Below, piece after piece: positions 1 to 7,804 of a stretch of 34,643 nt of DNA. Source of the stretch: Desulfobacterales bacterium (lineage in GTDB: Bacteria; Desulfobacterota; Desulfobacteria; Desulfobacterales; JAIPEE01). The notes under the pieces are model-generated. The model made no database searches. It was not told the origin of the DNA and was given only the letters and a program-made list of their open reading frames with translations. Numbering within the stretch: the first letter of the stretch is position 1; every line of letters starts with the position of its first letter. A program made the position numbers and the translations under genes. The stretch is taken from contig JAIPEE010000039.1 of NCBI GenBank assembly GCA_021737275.1, positions 1-34,643 of the forward strand, read 5' to 3'.

Positions 1-35
1 ACTCTTACCACAAGGAGGCCTTTTTTGTATGGTAA

Positions 36-383
36 AAAGTTCCCCCATTTTTTAGGTTTTCACTTGGCAAAACACTCAATCCACTAAACAATAAGGGTTT
101 AAACAGAATTACTGTTTGTTTTTGGGTGAACTCCAATGCGGTTACTCTTGGTAAATCTGAGACAATATTGTGCAGTGACCTACCGCCAAATATCTATACA
201 TTACATGAAACGGCAATCGATAGGGACTCCGGACTGCCTGAAGGCTCTATGGCTGCACACGAAAAATTTGCCATTCAGAAAGCTCTTAACCAAAGTAACG
301 GCAATCGTCAGAAAGCCTCAAGAATCCTTAAAATAAGTGAGCGCAGCCTGTACAGAAAAATCAAGTTATATAAACTGTCATAA
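36..383 (+). pseudogene. Decayed C-terminal remnant of a sigma-54 enhancer-binding regulator (Fis-type HTH)
   Basis: The reading frame is open from 36 and the only plausible start is a GTG at 126 without a convincing ribosome binding site. Residues reading NAVTLGKSETILCSDLPPNI match the stretch that follows the AAA+ domain in NtrC-type activators (usually 'NAIERAVVLS...I...DLP'). The end, ALNQSNGNRQKASRILKISERSLYRKIKLYKL, is a Fis-type helix-turn-helix. Just before NAV the frame reads 'FWVNS', which could be the collapsed remains of WPGNVREL. No AAA+ domain precedes it within the window and an in-frame TAA lies at 33-35. I read it as the tail of a degraded activator gene. A free-standing small Fis-like protein is the alternative. 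Confidence 0.45.
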
Positions 384-606
384 TACCTCATTTGCCGTGT
401 TGGATATTTTTTTATCAAAACGATTCCTGCCAAAATGTCAGTCCACATTTAAAAGCCCTGCCAACTTTACAGTCACATCTATTATATTTACTATTTTTAT
501 TCATATTTTCAAATGGTTATAGAATATTAACGCTTGGCATACTTCTTGTTATAAACAAAAAAGATTGGGGTTTTATTTTTCAACATCTTTAAATAAGGAG
601 CACAGT

Positions 607-810
607 ATGGCGGAAGGAATTGTAAAGTGGTTTGACAACAGGAAAGGCTTCGGGTTCATTACACCTGAAGAGGGAGGAAAAGATGTATTTGTTCATTTTT
701 CATCTATTAACGTGGAGGGTTACAAAACTATTGATGAAGGGGAAAGGGTTTCATATGAAAAAACAAATGGAGACCGAGGGCCTGCAGCACAGAATGTAAA
801 CAGGCTCTAA
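607..810 (+). CDS. cspA: Cold-shock protein, CspA family
   Basis: A 67-residue single cold-shock (OB-fold) domain, the usual length for the family. Both RNA-binding motifs are present: KGFGFI (RNP1) near residues 14-19 and DVFVHFS (RNP2) near 29-35. The start ATG at 607 is chosen because AAGGAG sits at 595-600 and MAEGIVKWF is the canonical N-terminus; the frame is open further upstream but that part has no family similarity. These proteins bind single-stranded RNA/DNA and act as RNA chaperones in the cytoplasm. The gene is monocistronic, with a perfect hairpin just downstream. The 220 nt before it are AT-rich and may hold a long 5' leader, but I see no specific cold-shock element. Confidence 0.96.
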   Translation: MAEGIVKWFDNRKGFGFITPEEGGKDVFVHFSSINVEGYKTIDEGERVSYEKTNGDRGPAAQNVNRL

Positions 811-820
811 ATCTCTAAAT

Positions 821-856
821 AAGCGTGCTTTCTACCAGCCACATGAAAGCACGCTT
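821..856 (+). terminator. Perfect 12-bp hairpin between cspA and the convergent GAF gene
   Basis: AAGCGTGCTTTC (821-832) pairs exactly with GAAAGCACGCTT (845-856) around a 12-nt loop. It lies between convergent genes and is probably a shared terminator. There is no strong T-run on the plus strand, so the intrinsic-terminator call is moderate. Confidence 0.6.
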
Positions 857-896
857 AAAAATCATCACATACAGGCGTCCGGATTTGAATCGACAG

Positions 897-1520
897 CTAA
901 CCAATATTTTTCAACTCTGCAGACGGCACACTCTTCGGAACTCCTTCATAAGGTGTTCTTCTGGTTGTTCTTTGTGTCTGTACTTCTCTCATTGATTTAA
1001 GGACATCAATACTGCTCTTTAATCCCCTGACATATTTTGCCATCTTTATTGACATGCCCGCAATCTGGGCAAGAGCCTGAACAAAATTAACATCTTCAAG
1101 GGTAAAATCCCACCGTTCTGCTGTATAAACACGCATAGCGCCAATCAGGCCGCCACCAACAATGATCGGTACAGACAAAATAGATGAAATACCCTCTTTT
1201 ATTGCTGCCTCCGAATATTGAATTCTGGGGTCATCTGACACATCATAAATCGCTACAGGACCTTCTTTTAAGGACTCTCCTATTGATTTTAATGCATTTA
1301 CCGGACCCTTGTTGAGATACTCTTCACTTAATCCATATGAAGCTGCCAGTTCAAGTTCATGGGTTGTCCTGTTAAACAAAAACAGAGAGCAGCCTTTTGC
1401 TTCCAGCGACGTTTTAATACTCTCTACAGTCATCAGTGCCACTTCTTCCGGATCCATTGAATGAGAAATGGATTTCGTTACTGCGAGCAATGTTTCATAA
1501 TTAATAAGCTGTTTTTTCAT
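897..1520 (-). CDS. GAF-domain protein
   Basis: A 207-residue protein. One GAF domain fills about residues 15-165: a helix 'NYETLLAVTKSISHSMDPEEVALMTVES', then 'GCSLFLFNRTTHELELAASYGLSEEYL' and 'SILSVPIIVGGGLIGAMRVYTAERWDFTLEDVNFVQALAQIAG', the usual last strands and helix. There is no kinase, GGDEF or HTH output domain; the roughly 40 C-terminal residues are polar and basic. It is therefore a stand-alone small-molecule or redox sensor whose partner is unknown. Ribosome binding site GGGAGG precedes the ATG. The stop is TAG, one of only two genes in this window that I found ending in amber; reading through would add about 14 residues before TAA. It sits beside the universal stress gene, which suggests a stress-sensing role. 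Confidence 0.85.
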   Translation of the reverse strand: MKKQLINYETLLAVTKSISHSMDPEEVALMTVESIKTSLEAKGCSLFLFNRTTHELELAASYGLSEEYLNKGPVNALKSIGESLKEGPVAIYDVSDDPRIQYSEAAIKEGISSILSVPIIVGGGLIGAMRVYTAERWDFTLEDVNFVQALAQIAGMSIKMAKYVRGLKSSIDVLKSMREVQTQRTTRRTPYEGVPKSVPSAELKNIG

Positions 1521-1597
1521 TACGACCTCCCTTTTTGTTGGTTTAAGAAAGCATGACCAAAAATTTACACAGGCATTTTTTTACTTTCTTGATACAA

Positions 1598-2524
1598 TCA
1601 ACTCTCAAAACGCAAAACTGCCCTGGGGTCGGTAATAATAACTACCGGGCAAAAGGATCTTGAACTGACCTGCTCTACGGCACTGCCAATATACCATCGC
1701 GTTTCTTTTTCTTTTGTGTGTGAACCCATTGAAATAAGGTCGATATTTTTTTCACGGGCATATTTTAATATTTCAACATATGGGGAAGATCCTTCCCATA
1801 CCCCGTATTCAAATTCTACACTTTCAGGGATATCCCGGGTAAACACTTCAATTTTTTGTTTAAACACATCAATTTCAGCTTCAAGTTCCTCCTGTGGATA
1901 TCTCCGGGAAGATGGCATGGCTGCCATATGGAATACAAAAATCTTTGAACCGTATTTTCCGGCCATTTTAACAGCAAACTGAAGTGCCAGTTCACAAGAA
2001 GCTGAAAAATTTACACAAACCATTATTTTTTTAAATTTCAATATTCCTTCGGTCAGGGGCCGGCCGACAACCATAACCGGACATCGCTCATGTTTTATAA
2101 CACCTTCAACCGTACTGCCGAGGGTACCGCTGTGTCGTGTTAGCCCTCTTTCATCTGCACTGGTGGAATGGGGACCAAGAATTATCAGGTCAGATCGTAT
2201 TTTCCGCGACCACCTCAGGATCTCTTCCCATGGAAAACCGGTCGTTACCTTGATTTGATATCCAAGATCTTTTCGCAGGGTATGAGTGCAGGCATTCAGA
2301 ATTTTTTCCTTTACAGCCTTACAATAATCTTCACTACTGACAATCTCTTCCCCGGATTCAAAATGTTTGACAAATTGTCGGTAAAAACCCGAATAGGAAG
2401 ACTCCAGTACATGAAGGATATTCAATTCACAATTGTTTTGCGCCGCAATTTCAGCTGCAGCCAAAATTGCCGTATCACACTTTTCAACAGAATCGGTTGC
2501 TGCCAATATGGTCTTAAACATCAT
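1598..2524 (-). CDS. Tandem universal stress protein (two UspA domains)
   Basis: 308 residues with two UspA folds. Domain 1 (about 1-157) begins MFKTILAATDSVEKCDTAILAAAEIA and ends 'GPHSTSADERGLTRHSGTLGSTVEGVIKHERCPVMVVG', with a G-x-x-..-GS nucleotide-loop pattern. Domain 2 (about 163-300) begins 'KKIMVCVNFSASCELALQFAVKMAG' and ends 'MGSHTKEKETRWYIGSAVEQVSSRSFCPVVIIT'. Tandem Usps of this length are common in Desulfobacterota and act as cytoplasmic stress or energy-state responders that may bind ATP. A strong GGAGG precedes two adjacent ATG codons (2524 and 2521); either could be the start. No -24/-12 promoter or CGYTAC site was seen upstream, so it is not obviously in the sigma-54 regulon described below. 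Confidence 0.92.
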   Translation of the reverse strand: MMFKTILAATDSVEKCDTAILAAAEIAAQNNCELNILHVLESSYSGFYRQFVKHFESGEEIVSSEDYCKAVKEKILNACTHTLRKDLGYQIKVTTGFPWEEILRWSRKIRSDLIILGPHSTSADERGLTRHSGTLGSTVEGVIKHERCPVMVVGRPLTEGILKFKKIMVCVNFSASCELALQFAVKMAGKYGSKIFVFHMAAMPSSRRYPQEELEAEIDVFKQKIEVFTRDIPESVEFEYGVWEGSSPYVEILKYAREKNIDLISMGSHTKEKETRWYIGSAVEQVSSRSFCPVVIITDPRAVLRFES

Positions 2525-2900
2525 TTGCCTCCTTTCGTTTACCGGTTACTAAACCGTAAAACCCGGAAATGGCTCAAAACGTTTTAAAGGAACAAATCTC
2601 TGATTTGATAAACTAAGTTTAATACATAAAGAACTTCACCTGCTTTCTTTCATGTATTGAAGAAGGTTATTATATTTGCAATGATTGGGTGTGTAATATC
2701 AATCTGTAAGGATATGGATAATAGTTATTACTACTTTACTAATAAGTTTTGCCGGGAGTCAATAAAATAATCAAAAGATTTTTAAATTTTATTGTGCAAC
2801 AGGAAATTAATATGATTGTTCTGACGACACGCAGTGAAAAAATCATTTACACTTCATCAGTGTGACATAAAAAGGAAATTCGATTATATCAAAACATCGG
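2525..2900. other. Gene-free AT-rich spacer
   Basis: About 375 nt between the universal stress gene (reading left) and the terminator of the CoA-disulfide-reductase operon. It must hold the promoter of the stress gene on the minus strand. I see no sigma-54 promoter, palindromic operator or convincing small gene in it. Confidence 0.4.
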
Positions 2901-2908
2901 AAAATAAA

Positions 2909-2928
2909 GAGGCGCATCCGAACGCCCC
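2909..2928 (-). terminator. Rho-independent terminator of the trx-to-CoA-disulfide-reductase operon
   Basis: On the minus strand GGGGCG (2928-2923) pairs with CGCCTC (2914-2909, one G-U) around TTCGGATG and is followed by TTTATTTT. It lies about 20 nt after the stop of the reductase gene. Confidence 0.7.
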
Positions 2929-2949
2929 CTTATTTCCCAATTTTATTAG

Positions 2950-4641
2950 TTACTGTCCCATTTCCAATTCATAGGGCCAGCCTATAACCCCGCCTTCCAT
3001 AAACCAGACACGATCATAACCCTGAGCATTCAGGATGCGCTGCGCTTCATAACCCCGCATGCTCACTTTACACATGGCGATGATATCCCGATCCCGGGGC
3101 AGTTCGTTAATTCGTTCCCGTAAAGCGCCCAAGGGAATATGAAGCACGTCATAGGGCAGTCGGACTTCTTTGAATTCCTGGGGCGTACGGGTATCCAGTA
3201 TCACCACATCTCCGACTTCGAAACGCTTGTGGGCCTCGATGGAGGAAATGCCCTTTGCAAGCCCGTCCAGTTTATTGCTCAACACATGGGCGCAGGTGGC
3301 CAGGGGTTCAATGGGCGGACTGAAAGGCGGTGCATAGGCAAAGTCCACATCCGCCAATTGATCCAAAGTACCGCCAAACAGGATTACGGTGGCAGAAACA
3401 TCCAGAAAGCGTTTACCCGCATCTCCCAGACCCGCAACCTGGACCCCGATCAACTTTCGGTCCCGGCGATTGGCAATCATTTTAATGATACCGGGCTTAG
3501 CTCCCATGTAATGGGGTTTGTCCGGACCTGCCCAGGTAGTGACTTCCACGTCTAGGTTTAAAGCACGAGCCTGGTTTTCAGACATACCGGTGCGACCAAG
3601 CGTATAGTCGAAAATCTTGACGATTCCTGTACAGGCAATACCGCTAAAGGGCGTTGGCGCACCAGCTATGTGATTGGCAATAACCCGGCCGTGCTTATTG
3701 GCTGTGGAACCAAGGGGAACGAACAACTGGTTGCCGGCGTTTTGGCCCGCATACTTGTTTACGACGCAGTCGCCACCCGCATAAATGTCAGGATCACTGG
3801 TCTGACAATATTCGTTGACCACGATTCGATCCCGGCAAAGAAGGTCGGCATCCCGGGCCAGCTTATCATTGGGCCGTGTGCCCACCGCCACTACCACTAG
3901 GTCCGCCGGATAAGTTCCCTGGTCAGTTTTCACCGCACTGACCGCTTCCTCACCCTCCAGATTCGTTGCCCGCTCGCCCAGGACAACCTTGACACCCTTG
4001 CTTTTGACGTACTTGGTGGCAAAAAGGGCTATATCCTCATCCAGAATACCCGGCATAATCTGGGGAGCCATCTCGATCAGGGTTACCTCCATACCTTTGT
4101 GGGTCATGGCTTCAGCCATTTCCATACCGATAAAACCGGCCCCCACCATTACCGCCTTTTTAAACCCCTGGGCCTTGGCTTCCCGTACCAGGGATTCGGC
4201 ATGATCAGGATGGGTCATAAAGAAGACGTTCTTGAGATCAATCCCCGGAATGGGTGGTTTAAACCCCTTACCGCCGGTGGCCAGTACCAGTTTGTCATAG
4301 GCCATATCGCACTCTTCGCCGTTATCCAGATTCTTGACGTGTACGGTCTTGGCGGATCGATCGATTTTGGTCGCCTCGGTGCGAGTCAGAACCTTAAATC
4401 CTTTGGCTTTTTCAAAGAAAACAGCTGTCCGTGGAACCCCTGCAGGTGTGTGGGTCAGGGTTTCTATGTCGTCGAAATAGCCCTCCACATAATAAGGAAG
4501 GCCGCATGCCCCATAGGAAACGATGCTATCCCGGTCGATGAGTGTAATGTCCGCTTCGGGCATGAGGCGTTTCAGACGACAGGCAGCTTTAGGGCCACAG
4601 GCGACTCCGCCGACAATCAATACTTTTAATTTTTTTGACAT
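2950..4641 (-). CDS. CoA-disulfide reductase / persulfide reductase with C-terminal rhodanese domain
   Basis: 563 residues. A class-I-like FAD/NAD(P)H disulfide oxidoreductase core fills about 1-445: FAD loop GGVACGPKAACRL (11-23), single redox cysteine in SYGACGLPY (Cys46), second nucleotide loop VGAGFIGMEMAE, and 'DPDIYAGGDCV' for the FAD tail. The C-terminus (about 465-563) is a rhodanese domain with 'VVILDTRTPQEF' and active-site MCKVSMRG (Cys524). This architecture matches CoA-disulfide reductase-rhodanese fusions and the NADH-dependent persulfide reductase (Npsr), which reduce CoA-disulfide, CoA-persulfide or polysulfide. Last gene of the thioredoxin/transporter/flavodoxin run, 103 nt after the flavodoxin gene, with AAGGAA before the ATG. 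Its GC content is visibly higher than its neighbours', suggesting separate acquisition. Confidence 0.9.
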   Translation of the reverse strand: MSKKLKVLIVGGVACGPKAACRLKRLMPEADITLIDRDSIVSYGACGLPYYVEGYFDDIETLTHTPAGVPRTAVFFEKAKGFKVLTRTEATKIDRSAKTVHVKNLDNGEECDMAYDKLVLATGGKGFKPPIPGIDLKNVFFMTHPDHAESLVREAKAQGFKKAVMVGAGFIGMEMAEAMTHKGMEVTLIEMAPQIMPGILDEDIALFATKYVKSKGVKVVLGERATNLEGEEAVSAVKTDQGTYPADLVVVAVGTRPNDKLARDADLLCRDRIVVNEYCQTSDPDIYAGGDCVVNKYAGQNAGNQLFVPLGSTANKHGRVIANHIAGAPTPFSGIACTGIVKIFDYTLGRTGMSENQARALNLDVEVTTWAGPDKPHYMGAKPGIIKMIANRRDRKLIGVQVAGLGDAGKRFLDVSATVILFGGTLDQLADVDFAYAPPFSPPIEPLATCAHVLSNKLDGLAKGISSIEAHKRFEVGDVVILDTRTPQEFKEVRLPYDVLHIPLGALRERINELPRDRDIIAMCKVSMRGYEAQRILNAQGYDRVWFMEGGVIGWPYELEMGQ

Positions 4642-4744
4642 TAGTTAATTCCTTTCTTTCTGTTAAGTGGTTTGTTTTATATTGTAATATATATTTTTAA
4701 CTGAATCATTGCCTCAGCTTTAGTCCTTTTTTCTGTAAATAAAA

Positions 4745-5221
4745 TTATAGCGTTCCAATAATACGCTTTAACTTTTCAATATCCGCTGCATCCGGATGAC
4801 CAACAGCATTCGAAGCATCATGAAGCCACACCGGCGGTTGAGGTTTTGCCATTACTTTTTCAAGCACTTTGGGATCAACTTCACCCCGGCAGTTAAATTC
4901 ACCCGCATATTCGGCATTTGGCGCAAGGGTTTTCGCATAATTCATCGCATTTAAAACATGCGCTGATCCAATAGCAGCACCATGGGTGGCAAAAAGAAAC
5001 AAGCGCTTGCCGCTGCCAATTCCAGAAAGATATTCCATTGTTTTCGGATCCGGCTTACCAGCCATGAGCCAGAAACCCACGGCTATAAAATCATAGTCTT
5101 CAGGGTCAGGTGCTTCGGTTACAGGATAAATCGCTTTATCTCCTGACATAGATTCAAATACGGCTTCAGCAAGTTTTTTTGTGTTTCCGGTACGGCTTGA
5201 ATAGATAACAAGTGATTTCAT
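4745..5221 (-). CDS. Flavodoxin family protein
   Basis: 158 residues with a flavodoxin-like fold. The FMN phosphate loop SSRTGNTKKLAEAV is at residues 8-21, followed by 'DYDFIAVGFWLMAGKPD' and 'GKRLFLFATHGAAIGSAHV', the loops that flank the isoalloxazine ring. It probably carries electrons in the cytoplasm. Its position between a transporter and a flavin-dependent disulfide reductase, downstream of thioredoxin, suggests a thiol/redox pathway. AAGGGAGAT precedes the ATG. It is not a multi-domain flavoprotein; no rubredoxin or ferredoxin domain is attached. The substrate or partner cannot be read from sequence. Confidence 0.85.
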   Translation of the reverse strand: MKSLVIYSSRTGNTKKLAEAVFESMSGDKAIYPVTEAPDPEDYDFIAVGFWLMAGKPDPKTMEYLSGIGSGKRLFLFATHGAAIGSAHVLNAMNYAKTLAPNAEYAGEFNCRGEVDPKVLEKVMAKPQPPVWLHDASNAVGHPDAADIEKLKRIIGTL

Positions 5222-5273
5222 CAGATATCTCCCTTATTTTTTAACCATTTTTATCACTTTATTTCCTAAAGAT

Positions 5274-6821
5274 TTAGTCAGGCAATCGAACAACCAGCAC
5301 GGGTCGGGAACATTTCCTGATAACACCGCTGGAAATACTGCCGATCATAACACCCTCAAGCTTCCCATGCCCATGCGCCCCCATAACAACCAGATCATAA
5401 TCACCTTTTTCAGCAACAGATATAATCCGGTCAACGGGGTTACCTACCTCAACACAAATATCACTCTGTGAAAGGGGACAAGCCGGCAGATCTTTCAAAA
5501 TTGAAGCGGATGTCTCCTGGATACGTTTATGTATGGCTGTTTTTGCCGCCTGGATACTTTTTTCATTAAATGCTCTCCGTCTTTTTTCTTCAACATGACC
5601 AGCCAGATCGATGCCGGCTTCAGATGAAAACTCTTCAAGAATATCCGAAACAACATGAAGTACAGTCACTTTTGCATTATATTTATCTCCAATACTGCAG
5701 GCATAATTAACTGCAAAACGGGCGGTTTCAGATAAATCTGTTGCATAAAGAATCTTATTAATTTCCGGTGATGTTGTTTCTATTTTTGGCCCAGCTGCTT
5801 TAAGTGCTATACTTTTTTCCGGTTTCACAGCTTCTTCTTTGATCTTATCGGGCGATATTATTGCCGGACCAAATAATCTGTCCGTCAGTTTAACATACCA
5901 GGCCGCTGACTGCACCTGAATAATATAAGCAATGGCAACCACAAGCGCAGCACTTGATCCTTCGGGGCCGAAAGCATTAATCGCAATGGCAAGCGCAATG
6001 GACAGATTGCGCATGACTGATCCATAAACAAGCGCTATGGCATCACCCCGTGGAAGCAGACTCCTGCCGATGATTGTACTGAGAATAAAATTAAAAATAT
6101 AAATAATTGAAAGCGGAATCAGAATATAGACAAGCAATTCAGGTGCAGAGATAATACTCTTTGCTTTCAGTGCAATTGCAATAAAAACAATACCTATCAC
6201 ACCAATGGTTGACATAGATGGAAACCTTGGTGCAATACCTTGCTGAAAACCATTCACGCCAAATTTCTTAATGAGCCCCTGGCGGGTATAATAACCGGCA
6301 ATCATTGGAACAAAAACAATTACAGCAATTTGCTTCATGACCAGGAGAATATCGACATCAAGGTTGGCTCCCATCAGGTATTTTACATAAAAAGGTGTTG
6401 CCACAGAACCCAGGGTAAGCCCGATTACCGTCATTTTTACGGCGGCTTCAATATTGCCCTTTGCAAAACCGGTCCATGAAATTGTCATACCACTGGTAGG
6501 GACGAGGCCGGCCAGAAGCAGCCCCAGGGCCATATAGGGACTATCTTTGAAAAAAAGAAGCCCGAGACCAAAAGCAACAAAAGGAACAATTCCAAAATTA
6601 ATTAATTGGGTCAGAATCTGTGCTTTCAGATCCCCGCCTTCAAAAACCTTTTTTATTTTCAGTGTAACCATCATCGGATACACCATCAGAAATGTAAAAG
6701 GAATGATCAGGTTTTTTAAGAATGCTGCCGGAAAAAACATACCGTATATAAATCCGAATACCATTGTTACCGGTATGGCTATAATAAGGTTTTTATTTAT
6801 ACTTCCAAGAAATTTCCACAT
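5274..6821 (-). CDS. ACR3/bile-acid:Na+ symporter-family transporter fused to a universal stress domain
   Basis: 515 residues. Residues 1 to about 320 are hydrophobic with around ten membrane segments and the BASS/ACR3 fold (first segments NLIIAIPVTMVFGFIYGMFF and FLMVYPMMVTL). The conserved segment reads VPTSGMTISW (107-116), where arsenite carriers of the ACR3 group normally have a Pro-Cys-Thr; the cysteine is absent. Residues 355-515 form a UspA domain (INKILYATDLSETARFAV ... MGAHGHGKLEGVMIGS) with an intact G-x2-G-x9-G-S nucleotide motif. The substrate is therefore open: an organic anion or a metalloid. The cytosolic Usp domain may gate transport by nucleotide binding. It lies in the sigma-54 thioredoxin operon, 94 nt after the small Cys-rich gene. 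Confidence 0.85.
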   Translation of the reverse strand: MWKFLGSINKNLIIAIPVTMVFGFIYGMFFPAAFLKNLIIPFTFLMVYPMMVTLKIKKVFEGGDLKAQILTQLINFGIVPFVAFGLGLLFFKDSPYMALGLLLAGLVPTSGMTISWTGFAKGNIEAAVKMTVIGLTLGSVATPFYVKYLMGANLDVDILLVMKQIAVIVFVPMIAGYYTRQGLIKKFGVNGFQQGIAPRFPSMSTIGVIGIVFIAIALKAKSIISAPELLVYILIPLSIIYIFNFILSTIIGRSLLPRGDAIALVYGSVMRNLSIALAIAINAFGPEGSSAALVVAIAYIIQVQSAAWYVKLTDRLFGPAIISPDKIKEEAVKPEKSIALKAAGPKIETTSPEINKILYATDLSETARFAVNYACSIGDKYNAKVTVLHVVSDILEEFSSEAGIDLAGHVEEKRRRAFNEKSIQAAKTAIHKRIQETSASILKDLPACPLSQSDICVEVGNPVDRIISVAEKGDYDLVVMGAHGHGKLEGVMIGSISSGVIRKCSRPVLVVRLPD

Positions 6822-6915
6822 ATTTATTTTCTATCTCTATTATGATTCACGTTTGATGAAATCCGTTAAAAAGTTTATCGGTTATCAATTATAGGCCACC
6901 CCTGATCTAAACGGA

Positions 6916-7107
6916 TTAACCCGCCTGCGGGTTTTCATCAAGACCATGTCCATTTCTTTTATCCATGAACCATATCAGGCATGACGTACGGTATTTGCAG
7001 TAAAGTTCAGGATCATGACAATGGATATTATCATTGGGAATCCATATATGGTGCTTCATGCATAAATACCCGGTGTCACTGTCGGAATTCGTTTCACACG
7101 TTTCCAT
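6916..7107 (-). CDS. Small Cys/His-rich hypothetical protein
   Basis: 63 residues with no family I recognise. The core has the pattern C-x2-H-H-x-W-x-P ... H-C-H-x-P-x3-Y-C-x3-R-x-S-C-x2-W, with five cysteines (residues 4, 16, 30, 37, 43) and several histidines, suggesting a bound metal or Fe-S centre. It is credible as a gene because AAAGGA precedes the ATG at the proper distance and it begins only 12 nt after the thioredoxin stop. It should be co-transcribed with thioredoxin and the transporter-Usp fusion. Function unknown; a redox or metal-binding partner of the thioredoxin is an inference from position only. Confidence 0.65.
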   Translation of the reverse strand: METCETNSDSDTGYLCMKHHIWIPNDNIHCHDPELYCKYRTSCLIWFMDKRNGHGLDENPQAG

Positions 7108-7119
7108 ATCATATTCCTT

Positions 7120-7446
7120 TCACCCTTGCGCCATTACATTATTTAACGCATCGGCAAGCACTGATTCAGCCTGAAGCCCTACAAAACGCTGTAGCTCTTT
7201 GCTGTTTTTAAAAATAACCAGTGTTGGAATCCCCTGAATACCAAACCGTGCAGCCAGTTCCCGATGCTCATCAATATTGACTTCTGCAATTGATGCTCTG
7301 CCCCGATACTTTTCTTCAAGTTTTTTAATTATTGGCTCCTGGGACCGACAGGGTGCGCACCAGGGTGCATTGAAATCTATCAGTGTGATACCGTGTTTTA
7401 TGATATTTTCGAAATCTGTTTTAAGCTTTTTTTCTATATCTGCCAT
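7120..7446 (-). CDS. trxA: Thioredoxin
   Basis: 108 residues, the usual thioredoxin length. The active site is WCAPC (Cys30 and Cys33), with the upstream strand TLIDFNAP and the cis-proline loop GIPTL. It differs from the classical WCGPC by Ala for Gly, which should alter redox potential. Cytoplasmic thiol:disulfide oxidoreductase. It is the first gene of a run that includes a Cys-rich small protein, a transporter-Usp fusion, a flavodoxin and a CoA-disulfide-reductase/rhodanese. A GGGGG ribosome site precedes the ATG. A sigma-54-like promoter lies about 40 nt upstream and enhancer-like palindromes about 190 nt upstream. No thioredoxin reductase is present in the window. Confidence 0.93.
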   Translation of the reverse strand: MADIEKKLKTDFENIIKHGITLIDFNAPWCAPCRSQEPIIKKLEEKYRGRASIAEVNIDEHRELAARFGIQGIPTLVIFKNSKELQRFVGLQAESVLADALNNVMAQG

Positions 7447-7486
7447 TTTTATAACCCCCGGTATATTTTTTATCTTTCAAGGTTAT

Positions 7487-7502
7487 AACAAATACCATGC
7501 CA
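7487..7502 (-). promoter_or_regulatory. Sigma-54 (-24/-12) promoter of the thioredoxin operon
   Basis: The minus strand reads TGGCATGGTATTTGTT against the consensus TGGCACGNNNNTTGCW. GG-N10-GT keeps the required spacing, with one weak base in the -12 element. It lies 41 nt before the thioredoxin start and 138 bp from the nearest edge of the palindromic sites at 7639-7683. Confidence 0.6.
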
Positions 7503-7638
7503 ATAGAAAAAATAGTTAATAAAAGTTACATTTTTTTGATTTTATATATCTAAATTATTGTTTTAGTTATTTATTTTATTATGATCTACAAAAAACATAC
7601 TTCTTCCGAAAAAATAAGAAGTGTGATGGCAAAACAGT

Positions 7639-7683
7639 AGTAGCGCTACTTTTGCCCATAAGTAGCGCATTGGTAACGCTACC
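7639..7683. promoter_or_regulatory. Enhancer-like operator cluster (GTAGCGCTAC palindromes) upstream of trx
   Basis: AGTAGCGCTACT (7639-7650) is a perfect palindrome. GGTAACGCTACC (7672-7683) is a near-palindrome starting 33 bp later, and a further half-site GTAGCG is at 7662-7667, 11 bp before it. The half-site is CGYTAC. The cluster lies in the roughly 360-nt gene-free space between the regulator's 3' end and thioredoxin. The same palindrome pair with the same 33-bp spacing occurs at 9271-9313, so these are the probable binding sites of the regulator encoded at 7805-9208. Confidence 0.65.
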
Positions 7684-7804
7684 GTTTAAACCAGGTAAAA
7701 GGGGCCGTGGTGACAATGACAAAGCAATTGTCACTGCCACATTTGAGAAATATAAAAGCGATTTGACTTTCTCCGAATACATCAACCTTTAATTATAACA
7801 ATTT

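Noticed and set aside
868-893. tRNA T-arm-like GGATTTGAATCGACAGC after the cspA hairpin
   Set aside because: No acceptor, D or anticodon arms can be built around it; at most a distant remnant.
4099-4629. Long plus-strand open frame of 176 codons
   Set aside because: Shadow of the GC-rich CoA-disulfide reductase gene on the other strand; no ribosome site and no family similarity.
7579-7785. Open frame of 68 codons on the minus strand over the operator cluster
   Set aside because: Its composition is non-protein-like, it has no ribosome site, and it covers the palindromic sites, so it is a chance frame.
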